DNA of 64,000 nucleotides, from NCBI GenBank assembly GCA_003524095.1, contig DOEE01000001.1, positions 1 to 64,000 on the forward strand, in the 5' to 3' direction. The notes under the pieces were generated by a model, which was not told the DNA's origin, did no database searches, and saw only the letters and a list, made by a program, of their open reading frames with translations. Each line of letters begins with the position of its first letter. Positions within the stretch are counted from its first letter, which is position 1. The stretch comes from Clostridiales bacterium. Its GTDB lineage: Bacteria > Bacillota > Clostridia > Christensenellales > UBA1242. This document shows, one piece after another, positions 29,296 through 39,224 of the stretch. Both the position numbers and the translations under genes were made by a program.

Positions 29296-29538
29296 TTAAT
29301 TATTGCCCGAAATTATTTTTTTGATTTCTTTTAGATTAGCAAGTGTTAGTTCCTCGTCAATCTCTCTATATGCATTTTTGAACGCATTTCTAATTTCTTC
29401 TCTCACGTTTGGTTTTTCAAGTGCTATGTCTCTGACTTTTTTTGCAAATGCCAAAACATCTTCTTTTGTTGTAATATCTACTTCTTTGATAATTCTTTCG
29501 ATTATTTCAAACTTGTATACATTAGGATTTTTTGCCAT
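29296..29538 (-). CDS. Small helical protein of the secretion locus
   Basis: 80 residues, charged and helical, no recognised family. Last gene of the locus, about 15 bases after the next small gene. No signal peptide. It may be a chaperone, adaptor or regulator of the secretion system; this is inferred from position. Confidence 0.6.
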   Translation of the reverse strand: MAKNPNVYKFEIIERIIKEVDITTKEDVLAFAKKVRDIALEKPNVREEIRNAFKNAYREIDEELTLANLKEIKKIISGNN

Positions 29539-29553
29539 AATTAATTCCTTCTT

Positions 29554-29895
29554 TTACTTTTCCAATTCTTTATCTAAATTCAAGTACTTTGCTTTTAGTT
29601 TTTTAAGAACATCATCTGCTTTTAAAATTTCATTTTCTGTCTTTTCCATTGACTCCAAAGTGCTTGCCATTTCTGCCAAGTTCTTTTGTTCTTCGGCACT
29701 AGGAATACGACCATTGCCATATGCTTTTTCATACTTTTTAAGCAAGTTTTTCATAAAGTTAACATAAGTCGCACTATATTTGCTTCTCAAAGATTGTTCG
29801 ATAGACACTTCTTGTTCTTCGTCTTCCAAACCTTCCAAAAATTCAAAGTCCTTGCCTTCTTCGCCAAAAAATTCGTCACTAATAATTTTATCCAT
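29554..29895 (-). CDS. Small acidic protein of the secretion locus
   Basis: 113 residues. The first 30 residues are strongly acidic (EEGKDFEFLEGLEDEEQE), the rest helical and coiled coil. GGGGAG precedes the ATG. It has its own strong promoter despite lying downstream of the giant gene. No known family. The 80-residue gene follows. Confidence 0.65.
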   Translation of the reverse strand: MDKIISDEFFGEEGKDFEFLEGLEDEEQEVSIEQSLRSKYSATYVNFMKNLLKKYEKAYGNGRIPSAEEQKNLAEMASTLESMEKTENEILKADDVLKKLKAKYLNLDKELEK

Positions 29896-29927
29896 AATTT
29901 TTTCTCCCCATAAATTTGATTATACAT

Positions 29928-29956
29928 ATTTTACACCAAATATATAGTCTTGTCAA
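29928..29956 (-). promoter_or_regulatory. Strong promoter inside the locus
   Basis: On the minus strand TTGACA (29951-29956), 17-bp spacer, TAAAAT (29928-29933), about 33 bases before the 113-residue gene. Confidence 0.8.
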
Positions 29957-29975
29957 TATGGGATTTTAAGGTTTT

Positions 29976-32900
29976 TTAGGAACCCATTTCATTATCTGCT
30001 TCAAAGTTTTTTCTTTGTTCTTCCAATTTCTTTTTTTCTTCTTGACTAAGATTATCAGTTTCCACAGTTTCTTTTGAAGTTTCGTCTTCAATTTTTTCAG
30101 ATTCTTCGCATGTTGTTACATTATCCGGAGATAATAATTCAGCATTTGCATCTAGTTGATCAAATGTTGGTCCATATTTTTTTGAAAATTGAACACATAA
30201 TTGTGTGATTTTTCCTATCATGCTTGTAAATCTTGCATCATTTGCAATCAATGCTTGTACTTCACTTACATTTTCACAATCATTCAAACTCTTCATCATA
30301 TCATCAGTAATCAAATTGCCTATTTGGCAACCATTAGACCATTCTGTAGTGATTGATATAATAGTGCCTAGTGCATAAGTACTCATATCCTTAAGCACAG
30401 TTGCCACTTCTTGTTTACGACCTTCAAAAGGTCCAGAATTTGGACAATGAGCAATAACTTGTTGATACTTCAATGCACCATTATATGGCATGCCAGTGCT
30501 AGCAACTTTTTCTTCAATTGCCTTGCTAATCTCTCTTTTATATGCCTCATAGGCTTTTTCGAGTGTAACAGCTACACCATATTTAACCCCATCTTTGTCC
30601 ATGTCAATTTCTCTATCAGTTATATAGTTAAATACTTCTACTACATCGCCTAATTGTTTTCTTGCTGTTTCATCTAAATTACTTAAATTTGTAGAATTCG
30701 AACCCAACAAAAGTCCTATTCCCGCCCCCAACAATTTGTATGTATCAAAAGTTTTGTCTGCTATGCGCAAAAAGTTGCTTGGAGTCTCAGTATTTGCTGT
30801 TTTATCTTCTTCCCCACGTTCTTTGTCTTCGTCATTTACATGAGCATCTTCGGTTTTGCCGTCTTCAGAGTCAGATTTAGATTTTTCTTCGTCAGGGGTT
30901 TTGGAATCTTCGTCACCTGCAGTTTTTTCGTCACCAGACTTTTCTGAATCGGTTTTTTCACCCGAATTGTTTGATTTTTCGTCGCTAGGATTTGTAGAGT
31001 CTTTTTCGGAAGATGTTTGTCCATTATTACTATCCAAATGACTTTGGTCATCTGCACCTTTGTCTTGACTATCTTTGCCATCAGCTGCTGGGTTGCCTCT
31101 TGAAATAACATTATCCTTTGTAGCCTTTGCACGAGCATAATCATCTGCAGTAAGACCATACTGGTCGGTTTGCGGATTGGCTTCTCTAATCATGGTACTT
31201 TCTATCATTTTGAGCCAACCGTCAATGATTTTCTCAGTTGTTTTTCCGCAATAAGGTTTAAACTTCTTTATCCAACCAGCGGTATCAAAAGAGGCATTCT
31301 TTTGGCCATATTTACGCCAAGTGTACTCTTTTGCATCGTCATTTTGTTTTTCATCGCCATCGCCTTCATTTTCTTGTTCAGAAGCTTGTTTTTTGCCATA
31401 TTTTTCCAAATAAGCTTTTTCTTCTTCTGTCCAAGTACTTTGGTCTTTTGATAAAATTGAATTTATTCTTGAATCTTTTGCTGTTTTTTCATTTAACTCA
31501 TTAAATCTATTCTTTTGTTTTTCCGTTTTTGGTGTATTTGTATATGCATTATTTGTTTTGTCTGTATTTTTGCCTACTTTGTTAACCAAATTAAACAATT
31601 CTTCATCACTGAGTGTTTTGATATCTACATTACCATCTGCCAATGATTTGTTAACACCATCATTTACAGCCATAGCATAGTCTAATGCTCTATCATGATT
31701 TGCTTTGTAAACATCTCTATTTTTAAATCCATCACAAGCATCAACAAATATATCAATATCAAAATTAGGGTCACTAATAGCACCCGAAAGCAAACCTTTG
31801 ATGTCTTGTAACGATTTTCTTTCATCGTCGCTAAGATTAATTTGTAGGTCATGGTCAATAACTCCCTTGTATAGACCAACGATTTCCGCCATTGATTTAT
31901 CTGGAAATCTATCCTTAATACTTTTTTCGAGTCTTTTGTAAACATTATCTTCACTTGATGTATAGATACGTTCAAATCTTTGATAAATATTGTATTTTTC
32001 AATCGCTTCGATGATGTCTTGATTATTTTCGTCTTCAGCCAAGATATTTAAAATATCGTAGTCTTCGAATTCGGATGCCGATTTCAAAATTTCTTCGGCT
32101 TGAGATTGTCTTTTTCCTTTTGAAGATGCCATTCCCAAGTATTCCGCATTTACAGAATTAACCACTTCAGCAAAAGTGCCATTCTTAAAGAACTCTTCAA
32201 GTGCTGGATAAATAAACTTAGTATAAGAACCTTCTACTATATGGTTCTCACCAAGTTCAAGTTGATAAACACCAGTAGTTGGGTTCATTTTTACATTCAA
32301 AAATTCGCAATTGCCAAAGTTTTTCAAAAGAGTACCGATATTTTGGGCGACATCTTCTCTGCTTAAATCTGGTGTACTTTCAAGTATTTTTTCAATTGCC
32401 GTTTTTTGGAAACTTGAAACCAATTGCACTTCGGCTTTGGCTCTAAGCAATTCGTTATATAACTTAGATTGTTCGGGATTAAGAGTAGATACTCCCATAT
32501 CTCTAAATCTATCTAATTGCTGGTCGTATTCACGCAAAACATCGGTTATCTCGGAGTACCCCTCAAATTGTGTGGCTGATTCAAGATTATGAGCATATGC
32601 AACTTCGGTCAAGTCTTCAAGTCTCTTGAGTGTCAAGCCTTTGAGATATCTATTTGAGCCAAACTCATCGCCAAGTGCGTTTTCAATAATGTCTTGTGCT
32701 TGTTCGCTTAGTCTATCTCTAAATAGACTGGCTAGTGCTAGTTTGGTTGCATCTGTTCTAACTTTGGAGTTTTCGGTTAGTTCAAAAGCTTTCCATTCGG
32801 AACTATCCATATTATAGATTGTTTCCGCTTTTTCGATACTAGCATTTATATCCGACATTTCATTTCTATAACGAATTCTATCGGCCAAATTAAGTTTTGG

Positions 32901-33743
32901 TTTTGCAAGTTGTTTGTATAGTTCAAAAATGCCTTGAGCGGTTATAACTGTTCCATTTCTATCTTCGCTAGGAACATTGAGATAATTATCTAGAAAACTT
33001 TGGATTTGTTCGTTTGGAATTTTGAAAGATTGAACTTGACCATTTTGGTCATAATATTCAAGGCCATTATTATTTTCTTGACTCGAAATTACCCATTGGT
33101 CGGTCGATTCGTCAAATTCAAGAGTTGTTCCGCAGAATTTAAGCGCCCTAACAACTTCCAAATCCATTTGACGTCCACTTTTTTGGTTAATCTGCAAATC
33201 GTCTTGTGAAATTAATTTAGCATAAGCATCAAGTCCAAAAGAGTGCGCTTCATTAGCGCCAAGAATGGATTTATCCATACTCTTTAGACTATTGGTAATT
33301 GCTTCAAAGGCTTTGAGATATTCTTCGTGAACAGTCGCCATGGCAGGACTACTTAACTTGTACGCTTGCGACTCGTACTTTTTGACAATACTTGTTGCTC
33401 GACTCAAAAAGTTAAGGACTTTTTTGAGTTCCTTTGGACTGTAATTTTTGTAACTATCTTCTTTCAAAAACTCAACGTCTTTTAGTCCAGAAAATTGAGC
33501 CATATCCTTGGTTCTATCCAAAAAGCTACTTATTGCACCGCCTACTTTGACAAGAAGTTCGACTTTGTTGTTTGACCAAGTTGACAATCTATCATATTTG
33601 GTGTCCTTTTTAATTTTTTGTCCCAAAGTCGCTTCCTTTTCACCCAAGTAAAAAGTATCTACTCTATCATAAGTATGCTTTGAATACTTCACCAATTTTT
33701 TGAGAAGTTTTTGTGCGTCTAACTCTAATTTTTCTTTTGCCAT
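29976..33743 (-). CDS. Giant soluble protein, 1255 residues, with module shared with the 1748-residue protein
   Basis: No signal peptide or membrane segment. Mostly helical and charged. Residues about 100-320 align with the 1748-residue neighbour: matching blocks include NNGLEYY, FLDNYLNVPSEDR, ITAQGIFELYKQ, then an EMSDI and SEWKAF pair. A low-complexity Ser/Asp/Glu/Lys region lies at about 885-985, before a helical C-terminal part ending in Glu/Lys-rich sequence. AAGGCGG precedes the ATG. It lies 42 bases after the larger giant and may share its promoter. Could be a cytoplasmic component, scaffold or secreted substrate of the type IV system; none is shown. Confidence 0.8.
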   Translation of the reverse strand: MAKEKLELDAQKLLKKLVKYSKHTYDRVDTFYLGEKEATLGQKIKKDTKYDRLSTWSNNKVELLVKVGGAISSFLDRTKDMAQFSGLKDVEFLKEDSYKNYSPKELKKVLNFLSRATSIVKKYESQAYKLSSPAMATVHEEYLKAFEAITNSLKSMDKSILGANEAHSFGLDAYAKLISQDDLQINQKSGRQMDLEVVRALKFCGTTLEFDESTDQWVISSQENNNGLEYYDQNGQVQSFKIPNEQIQSFLDNYLNVPSEDRNGTVITAQGIFELYKQLAKPKLNLADRIRYRNEMSDINASIEKAETIYNMDSSEWKAFELTENSKVRTDATKLALASLFRDRLSEQAQDIIENALGDEFGSNRYLKGLTLKRLEDLTEVAYAHNLESATQFEGYSEITDVLREYDQQLDRFRDMGVSTLNPEQSKLYNELLRAKAEVQLVSSFQKTAIEKILESTPDLSREDVAQNIGTLLKNFGNCEFLNVKMNPTTGVYQLELGENHIVEGSYTKFIYPALEEFFKNGTFAEVVNSVNAEYLGMASSKGKRQSQAEEILKSASEFEDYDILNILAEDENNQDIIEAIEKYNIYQRFERIYTSSEDNVYKRLEKSIKDRFPDKSMAEIVGLYKGVIDHDLQINLSDDERKSLQDIKGLLSGAISDPNFDIDIFVDACDGFKNRDVYKANHDRALDYAMAVNDGVNKSLADGNVDIKTLSDEELFNLVNKVGKNTDKTNNAYTNTPKTEKQKNRFNELNEKTAKDSRINSILSKDQSTWTEEEKAYLEKYGKKQASEQENEGDGDEKQNDDAKEYTWRKYGQKNASFDTAGWIKKFKPYCGKTTEKIIDGWLKMIESTMIREANPQTDQYGLTADDYARAKATKDNVISRGNPAADGKDSQDKGADDQSHLDSNNGQTSSEKDSTNPSDEKSNNSGEKTDSEKSGDEKTAGDEDSKTPDEEKSKSDSEDGKTEDAHVNDEDKERGEEDKTANTETPSNFLRIADKTFDTYKLLGAGIGLLLGSNSTNLSNLDETARKQLGDVVEVFNYITDREIDMDKDGVKYGVAVTLEKAYEAYKREISKAIEEKVASTGMPYNGALKYQQVIAHCPNSGPFEGRKQEVATVLKDMSTYALGTIISITTEWSNGCQIGNLITDDMMKSLNDCENVSEVQALIANDARFTSMIGKITQLCVQFSKKYGPTFDQLDANAELLSPDNVTTCEESEKIEDETSKETVETDNLSQEEKKKLEEQRKNFEADNEMGS

Positions 33744-33784
33744 TATTTTGACCGCCTTAAATTAATTTTTGTGCATTCTATAAA

Positions 33785-36700
33785 CTATTGCATATTTTCC
33801 AATTTTCTTCTATTAAAGTATTGTTCAAAAGCCTTTTGACAAGACGAAACCCCTTCACGATAGAACACGTCACGATTAAGTGCTTTTTGCATATCTGTTG
33901 GAGTTTTGAGTCTATTGACTGTTTCGACTACTGTTGAAATATTATCTCCAATTTTGAAGATATTTCCGTTGTTACTCAAATTAATCGAAGAGAACTTGGC
34001 AATAAGATTTATGCCTAACTCTTCGGAGTTAAGTATATTTGCTACTTCTTCCAAATTCTTAACAATTTCGGAAAATTCTTCGGTTGCTTCGAGTTCCTTG
34101 ACAACATAAGCAAATGGTCCTAATTCGTGTTCTTTGTCTATAATAAATCTAAACAAATATTGTTCGATAAAACCTTTGATATTACATCTAATTGTTTGGT
34201 TGTTAGGGAGTGCAATTTCCAAGTCTTTTTCTTCGCTATCAATACTTGGCAAAGTTCCACAAAGACCCAAAATTTGTCTTAGTTTGTCTATTGTGTCTTG
34301 CAAAGATACGTATTTGTCATCTTTGACTGCTTTTTCAAAGCCATCATAAATACCTTTGAAAATTACGTCAATGTTTTTGATTTTGATGCGTTCTTTTTGT
34401 TCATCTTCTTGAGTCTCAACTTCTTGTTTCTGCTTTTCTTCCATAGTTACAACTTTTTCGGTGTTAAGCTCAAAGTACTCAGCCATTTCAAGTTCATAAC
34501 CATTTATATATTCTTTGTCTCTTATTTGAGCAAGTAGGGTTGTTCTTAATTCCTTTTTCTTATCCGCAAAGAATTCTTCGAGTTCGGGACAAACAATTCG
34601 TTTGTCTTCGCCATACTTTTCAAATAAGTCATTAAGTGCAAAATACATAAATAATCTTTCGTAATGCTCAATTTCGTCAATTGAACTATAAATTTCGGGA
34701 TGAGGATTAACCAAGTCTTCACTCATAGTATTAAATCCACTTTCCAAAGTTTCAACTGTTTCTTTCTTTTCATCGGTAGTTTTTCTATCAAAACTGTTCG
34801 ATTCCATAAGCATACGATTGATATAAAGCATACGATTGAAATATAGTGATGCATCGTCATTAATAGCATCAATAAAGTCGATATATCTTTCGCATCTTGA
34901 CATCATAACATTACGAATAACCGAAGTAATTTCGAGTCTAACGTCTTCGGACAAATCGCTAAAATATGAGTTAATCTTGCTTAAACTCAAAATATCTTTT
35001 TCATAAAAATCTTCTTTGAGATGAGTTTTGTCTTTTTCGAGAGCATATTTTCTGCCAAATGCAAGTAGTAACGCAAAATCAAGAAGTCTTGTTTTGTCTA
35101 GTACAAAGCCTGGGCGGACATACCATTTGTCGTCATCGTAGTTGTAATTTGCTTCGCTTTCGTCACGTTTTTCTTTTTCCTTGCTGGCAAACTTAACCAA
35201 AGGAACAATTGGAGTTTTGGTTTCTTCGTACAAAACTGTCGCCTTGACATCAATTTTTTCTCTTAATGCGTCAACCAAGTTTTCCATAAACTTGACGCCC
35301 GAAGTCAAATAATATGGTTTGAGTTTAAGAAGTAACTTGTTGTATCCGCCATTGAATTTATATAGCACACCAAACAAATTAGTTACATCACTCTTCAAAT
35401 CCATATCTTCGTTTCGAGTTGTAACAATGTCGTTTTGTTCGTAAGATAGAACTTTGTTAAACTTGATGTTTGTATCTGCATTTTCTTTTTGTTTAAAGTA
35501 AATGCTACGTGGATAAGTCCCAAGACCACTATCCTTGTTATCTTCGTTTTGAATGATAACATTCTGTCCCTTAATAGAAAAACTCAAATAGTCAAGTAGT
35601 CTGCTTTGAATTTGTTCTTTGTCAATCTTAACAGATGGAATTTCGTTGTTTTCGATACGAGTAATAAGCGAACTTACATAAGTTTGTTTCATCTTGCTTG
35701 AATATTCTTCATAAGTGCGTCTAACATTTACATCTGCCGAAATTGTCTTGACAAGTGTTGCAATTAACTCACAGCTTTTAATAGCACCCGATTTAATTTT
35801 TTCTGGAACATAGGATTCCAAATCGCCTTGGAATTTGTGTTCTATTACATCTTTGAGAAGGTCAAAGTTAACCGAACTTACCAAATCATTATAATCACTA
35901 ATTACAATATCAAGCATATTTTGTGGAACATACTTAGTCAAGAATTTTCTTAAATCCGATTTGTAATCAAACACAGCCAAATTACTATCAAGAGTGCTAA
36001 GACCAGATTTTGCCATAGCATTTTTGACATAACGAATGTGCATATCAGAAATAATTTGTTCTGGGGTTTGAATTTGAGCTTTTTTGGTCTCCAAATATGA
36101 GTACAAAATGTTGTTGTTTGTGAGCAACAAGAATTTGTATCTATCATAAGTTGCATAATCTTCTAAGTAATTTCCATATGTTGTTACACCTTTGTTTTCA
36201 AATCCAACAACAAACGGAATAACACAAGGTTCAATCCCCTCACTTAACATATCAAAAGCCTGATAGTCTCTATTGTACATTGGTGGATTTGGAACTTGCA
36301 TATTTGGCATCATATATCCCATTGGAGCCATTCCAACGACTCCAGTTGGAGCACCCATTCCAACAACTCCCGGCATAGCACTCACTACACCACCAACTTG
36401 ACCGCCACCGCTTGCTTGTGTGCCTTGACCAAATTGAGAGCCAGCATTTGCATTAGAACCACTAGCCGTTCCCGACCCAGAATTGCCACCAGCACTTGTA
36501 TTTGAACTCTCAGAACTTGAATTAGTAGTGCCAGCATTAGATATATTGTTTTGACCAAAATTGCTTGGTGCTTTTTTGGCGTAAGTCTCTCTAGTTGGAA
36601 GTTCGTCGTTATTTCCAAGAATAATAGGAGATGCACCACCAACAGTGCCAATACTCTTAGCAAAGGTTGGAGATTTTGCAAACTCAGTACTTTGACCTAG

Positions 36701-39031
36701 GTTATTTAGTACTCCCACACCGCCTGCATTGCCAACAATACTGCCATAAGCATTGATATAAGCATTTGCGGATTTGATTCTTTCTTCCTTTTGAGACTTT
36801 TTGAGTGCTTCACGGATTTTGTTTTCTTCCAAAATCTTTTGATGACTTTCGTCACTAATTCGTGCAGCTGTGGACTCAATTGTCTTGTCTACTTGTGAAA
36901 GTTTCTCTTCACGCCTAACTGGTTTTTCGTTTGGCTTTTGGTAATAATACATAACTTTACCTTTGTCAAAAGCAAAATTAATGTCAGGAACTTCGGTCAA
37001 TGTTTCTTTCAAAATATTAAGTTTTTCGTCAATGGAAACTTTTGCACCCGACAAACTTGCCTTGTCATAAGCATCGTTAAGTTTGGATTTAACAAGTTCT
37101 TTTTGAGATTTTGCATAAAGAAGCAAAATTCTAAAATTATTTTTTGATTTAATCAAATCTTCTTTGGATTCACGATACTCAATGTTTCCTATTTTTTGTG
37201 TGATATCGTCAATCTGCGCTTGATAATAAGCAATTTGCTGATTGCTGTCTTTGGCTTTGTCATAAGACAACTTTTCTATCAAATCTTCGTATTGTTTCTT
37301 TTTTGTAATATATTCATTTTGGTCGTCTTGTTGAAGAAGGAATATTTTTTCCTTACGCAAATAATCAACAGTATAATTGTCGATTATGTCTTGAACAAAC
37401 GCACGCATATCTTGAATCGAAGAATGCAAAACATTTATAATACGGAACGCGTTGTCTTCGATTCTCTCAACTCTAAGCCTGTTTACTTTGATTTCGTCCA
37501 AATCAATATCTAAGCCAAAATCTCTAGAAATATCCCCAATTCTATAATCGCTTATGTTTAGTTGGTCGGCAGTCAATATGTCGCCTTCGTTTAAAAATTC
37601 TTCCATCATATCGCCAATAACAAGTCTTTTGGCTTGTTGTTTGATATGAACTCTATTTGAACCTTCGTCACGTTTGTCTTTGTTGGAATAGTATTCGGCT
37701 TCAAAAATCTTTTGGAAGTTCTTCCACTCTTCGGCATTACGACTGTACTTTCGTATTGCGTCCTTAAAGTAAGCCTTGGCATTACGATTGTTGTTCATCG
37801 TTCCAAACAAATCGCTAAGTTCGGTAGCGCTTCGTGAGTTAATTCCCAAACTTCTTTCGGCTTCGTTGATGTAAGCAATAAACACTTGTCCCGGAGTTAT
37901 GTACTTACGAGTTTCAATCGGCTGATTTAAAAAGGTATCAAGGAATTTGTTACAAGCCTTTTTGCTTAAAGCAAATGCCTTTTCTTGTTTGCCGATATAA
38001 TACTTAATTCCGTTTCCGTTATTTGTGTTTTTGACAATATAAATTCCAAGTTCGTCTTTGTCAACACTAACACCCACATAACTAAGTGCAGCAACTATAT
38101 CAAAATCTTGTTGTTCTTTGTTTTTCTTAATCTCGCTTTCGATGTTTTTCTCAGTTGGGACATCTTCGTAGCCTTCGAGACAAACGTCATCAAAAATTGT
38201 TGTAGCGGTCTTAATATTGGCGGTGTCGACTACTTTTTGTTTGTTCAAAATTGGCAAGTACTTTCCAAGAACGATATTATAAACAGCAACTTTTTCGATT
38301 TCGTCGTTAACCATTTCAACTGGCGCACGATTTTCCTTGAGTGCATCAATTTTTCTTAAAACTTTGTAACGATAGTTAAGAATTCGCACAATGTTTCCAA
38401 GCATCTTAGCCGAAACATCTTCGATATCATTTATTTGGTCGGGAAGGTCGATGTATTCACTCTCGTCAACGTAGTCAGGCATGTCTTCGTCCGATTCAAA
38501 CTCGCTACCTATTAGGTTTTCGTCATCTTTGACGTCGGTTTCGTCATTTGAATTTTGGTCAGTCACCTCTGAACTTTCAGCTTTAGCATTCTCCAAATCT
38601 TCCGTGGAATTTTCGTCAGCGTCGGAGTCCTTGTCGTCAGTATTTGACTCGTCTGTATCGACTTTGGAATCAGATTGCTTATCCTTAGAGTCCAAAGACT
38701 CTTCGTCAGATTTCTTTCCAGACTTTTCAATGTCTTCCATTACTCCGTCAACCGCTTTGATAAGATTATCCAAAACATCGTAATCGGAATCATGATTAAG
38801 ACTGTCTAATTTGATATTTGCTAGATATGTATTAATGATTTTGAGTAGAGTTAATTTGTCTTTTGGCCACGAAAACAAAGGGGTATCGAGTTTGAGACTG
38901 GCTATAATTCCCCTTTTATACTTGAGTGTGGCTTTGGTATCATTAATATAATCAAAATAATTCTTTAGTTTTTTGTTTCCATTTTTCTTCAATATTGTCA
39001 CTTTGCACCCCACAAAATTTGTAAGACTCAT
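33785..39031 (-). CDS. Giant soluble protein, 1748 residues, unknown
   Basis: No signal peptide or membrane segment. N-terminal about 95 residues, then an acidic Ser/Asp/Glu region (about 99-200). Residues about 210-440 carry the module shared with the 1255-residue protein (NGIKYY, FLDTFLNQPIETR, ITPGQVFIAY, ELSDL, EEWKNF). A coiled coil follows, then a Gly/Ser/Asn/Met/Pro-rich linker (about 820-920) and an 800-residue helical C-terminus. The ATG at 39031 has only a weak AAGG. Upstream: a VirB4 gene behind a terminator, so this begins a new unit. Family unknown. Confidence 0.8.
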   Translation of the reverse strand: MSLTNFVGCKVTILKKNGNKKLKNYFDYINDTKATLKYKRGIIASLKLDTPLFSWPKDKLTLLKIINTYLANIKLDSLNHDSDYDVLDNLIKAVDGVMEDIEKSGKKSDEESLDSKDKQSDSKVDTDESNTDDKDSDADENSTEDLENAKAESSEVTDQNSNDETDVKDDENLIGSEFESDEDMPDYVDESEYIDLPDQINDIEDVSAKMLGNIVRILNYRYKVLRKIDALKENRAPVEMVNDEIEKVAVYNIVLGKYLPILNKQKVVDTANIKTATTIFDDVCLEGYEDVPTEKNIESEIKKNKEQQDFDIVAALSYVGVSVDKDELGIYIVKNTNNGNGIKYYIGKQEKAFALSKKACNKFLDTFLNQPIETRKYITPGQVFIAYINEAERSLGINSRSATELSDLFGTMNNNRNAKAYFKDAIRKYSRNAEEWKNFQKIFEAEYYSNKDKRDEGSNRVHIKQQAKRLVIGDMMEEFLNEGDILTADQLNISDYRIGDISRDFGLDIDLDEIKVNRLRVERIEDNAFRIINVLHSSIQDMRAFVQDIIDNYTVDYLRKEKIFLLQQDDQNEYITKKKQYEDLIEKLSYDKAKDSNQQIAYYQAQIDDITQKIGNIEYRESKEDLIKSKNNFRILLLYAKSQKELVKSKLNDAYDKASLSGAKVSIDEKLNILKETLTEVPDINFAFDKGKVMYYYQKPNEKPVRREEKLSQVDKTIESTAARISDESHQKILEENKIREALKKSQKEERIKSANAYINAYGSIVGNAGGVGVLNNLGQSTEFAKSPTFAKSIGTVGGASPIILGNNDELPTRETYAKKAPSNFGQNNISNAGTTNSSSESSNTSAGGNSGSGTASGSNANAGSQFGQGTQASGGGQVGGVVSAMPGVVGMGAPTGVVGMAPMGYMMPNMQVPNPPMYNRDYQAFDMLSEGIEPCVIPFVVGFENKGVTTYGNYLEDYATYDRYKFLLLTNNNILYSYLETKKAQIQTPEQIISDMHIRYVKNAMAKSGLSTLDSNLAVFDYKSDLRKFLTKYVPQNMLDIVISDYNDLVSSVNFDLLKDVIEHKFQGDLESYVPEKIKSGAIKSCELIATLVKTISADVNVRRTYEEYSSKMKQTYVSSLITRIENNEIPSVKIDKEQIQSRLLDYLSFSIKGQNVIIQNEDNKDSGLGTYPRSIYFKQKENADTNIKFNKVLSYEQNDIVTTRNEDMDLKSDVTNLFGVLYKFNGGYNKLLLKLKPYYLTSGVKFMENLVDALREKIDVKATVLYEETKTPIVPLVKFASKEKEKRDESEANYNYDDDKWYVRPGFVLDKTRLLDFALLLAFGRKYALEKDKTHLKEDFYEKDILSLSKINSYFSDLSEDVRLEITSVIRNVMMSRCERYIDFIDAINDDASLYFNRMLYINRMLMESNSFDRKTTDEKKETVETLESGFNTMSEDLVNPHPEIYSSIDEIEHYERLFMYFALNDLFEKYGEDKRIVCPELEEFFADKKKELRTTLLAQIRDKEYINGYELEMAEYFELNTEKVVTMEEKQKQEVETQEDEQKERIKIKNIDVIFKGIYDGFEKAVKDDKYVSLQDTIDKLRQILGLCGTLPSIDSEEKDLEIALPNNQTIRCNIKGFIEQYLFRFIIDKEHELGPFAYVVKELEATEEFSEIVKNLEEVANILNSEELGINLIAKFSSINLSNNGNIFKIGDNISTVVETVNRLKTPTDMQKALNRDVFYREGVSSCQKAFEQYFNRRKLENMQ

Positions 39032-39092
39032 GTGTGCGTTAGCCTTAAGAAAATACTACTTTCCCAGCATACTAACATACTTATACATGATT

Positions 39093-39121
39093 AGTTTACC
39101 ACACTTGAGTGGTTTTTACAA
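39093..39121 (-). promoter_or_regulatory. Promoter of the 1748-residue giant gene
   Basis: On the minus strand TTGTAA (39116-39121), 17-bp spacer, TAAACT (39093-39098). The same -10 hexamer is used by the two pilin promoters. The spacer contains a near-palindrome, ACCACTCAAGTGTGGT. Confidence 0.55.
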
Positions 39122-39156
39122 ATTTTTTAATATATAAATATATTAAAATACAAAAA

Positions 39157-39217
39157 AACCAACGATATTTTTTGGTTAAAACCCCCAAAAGAATTGGTAG
39201 TTTTGAAATCGTTGGTT
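39157..39217 (-). terminator. Terminator after virB4
   Basis: A 10-bp perfect stem (AACCAACGAT/ATCGTTGGTT) with a long loop, followed by eight T on the minus strand. Confidence 0.75.
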
Positions 39218-39224
39218 AATTTTC

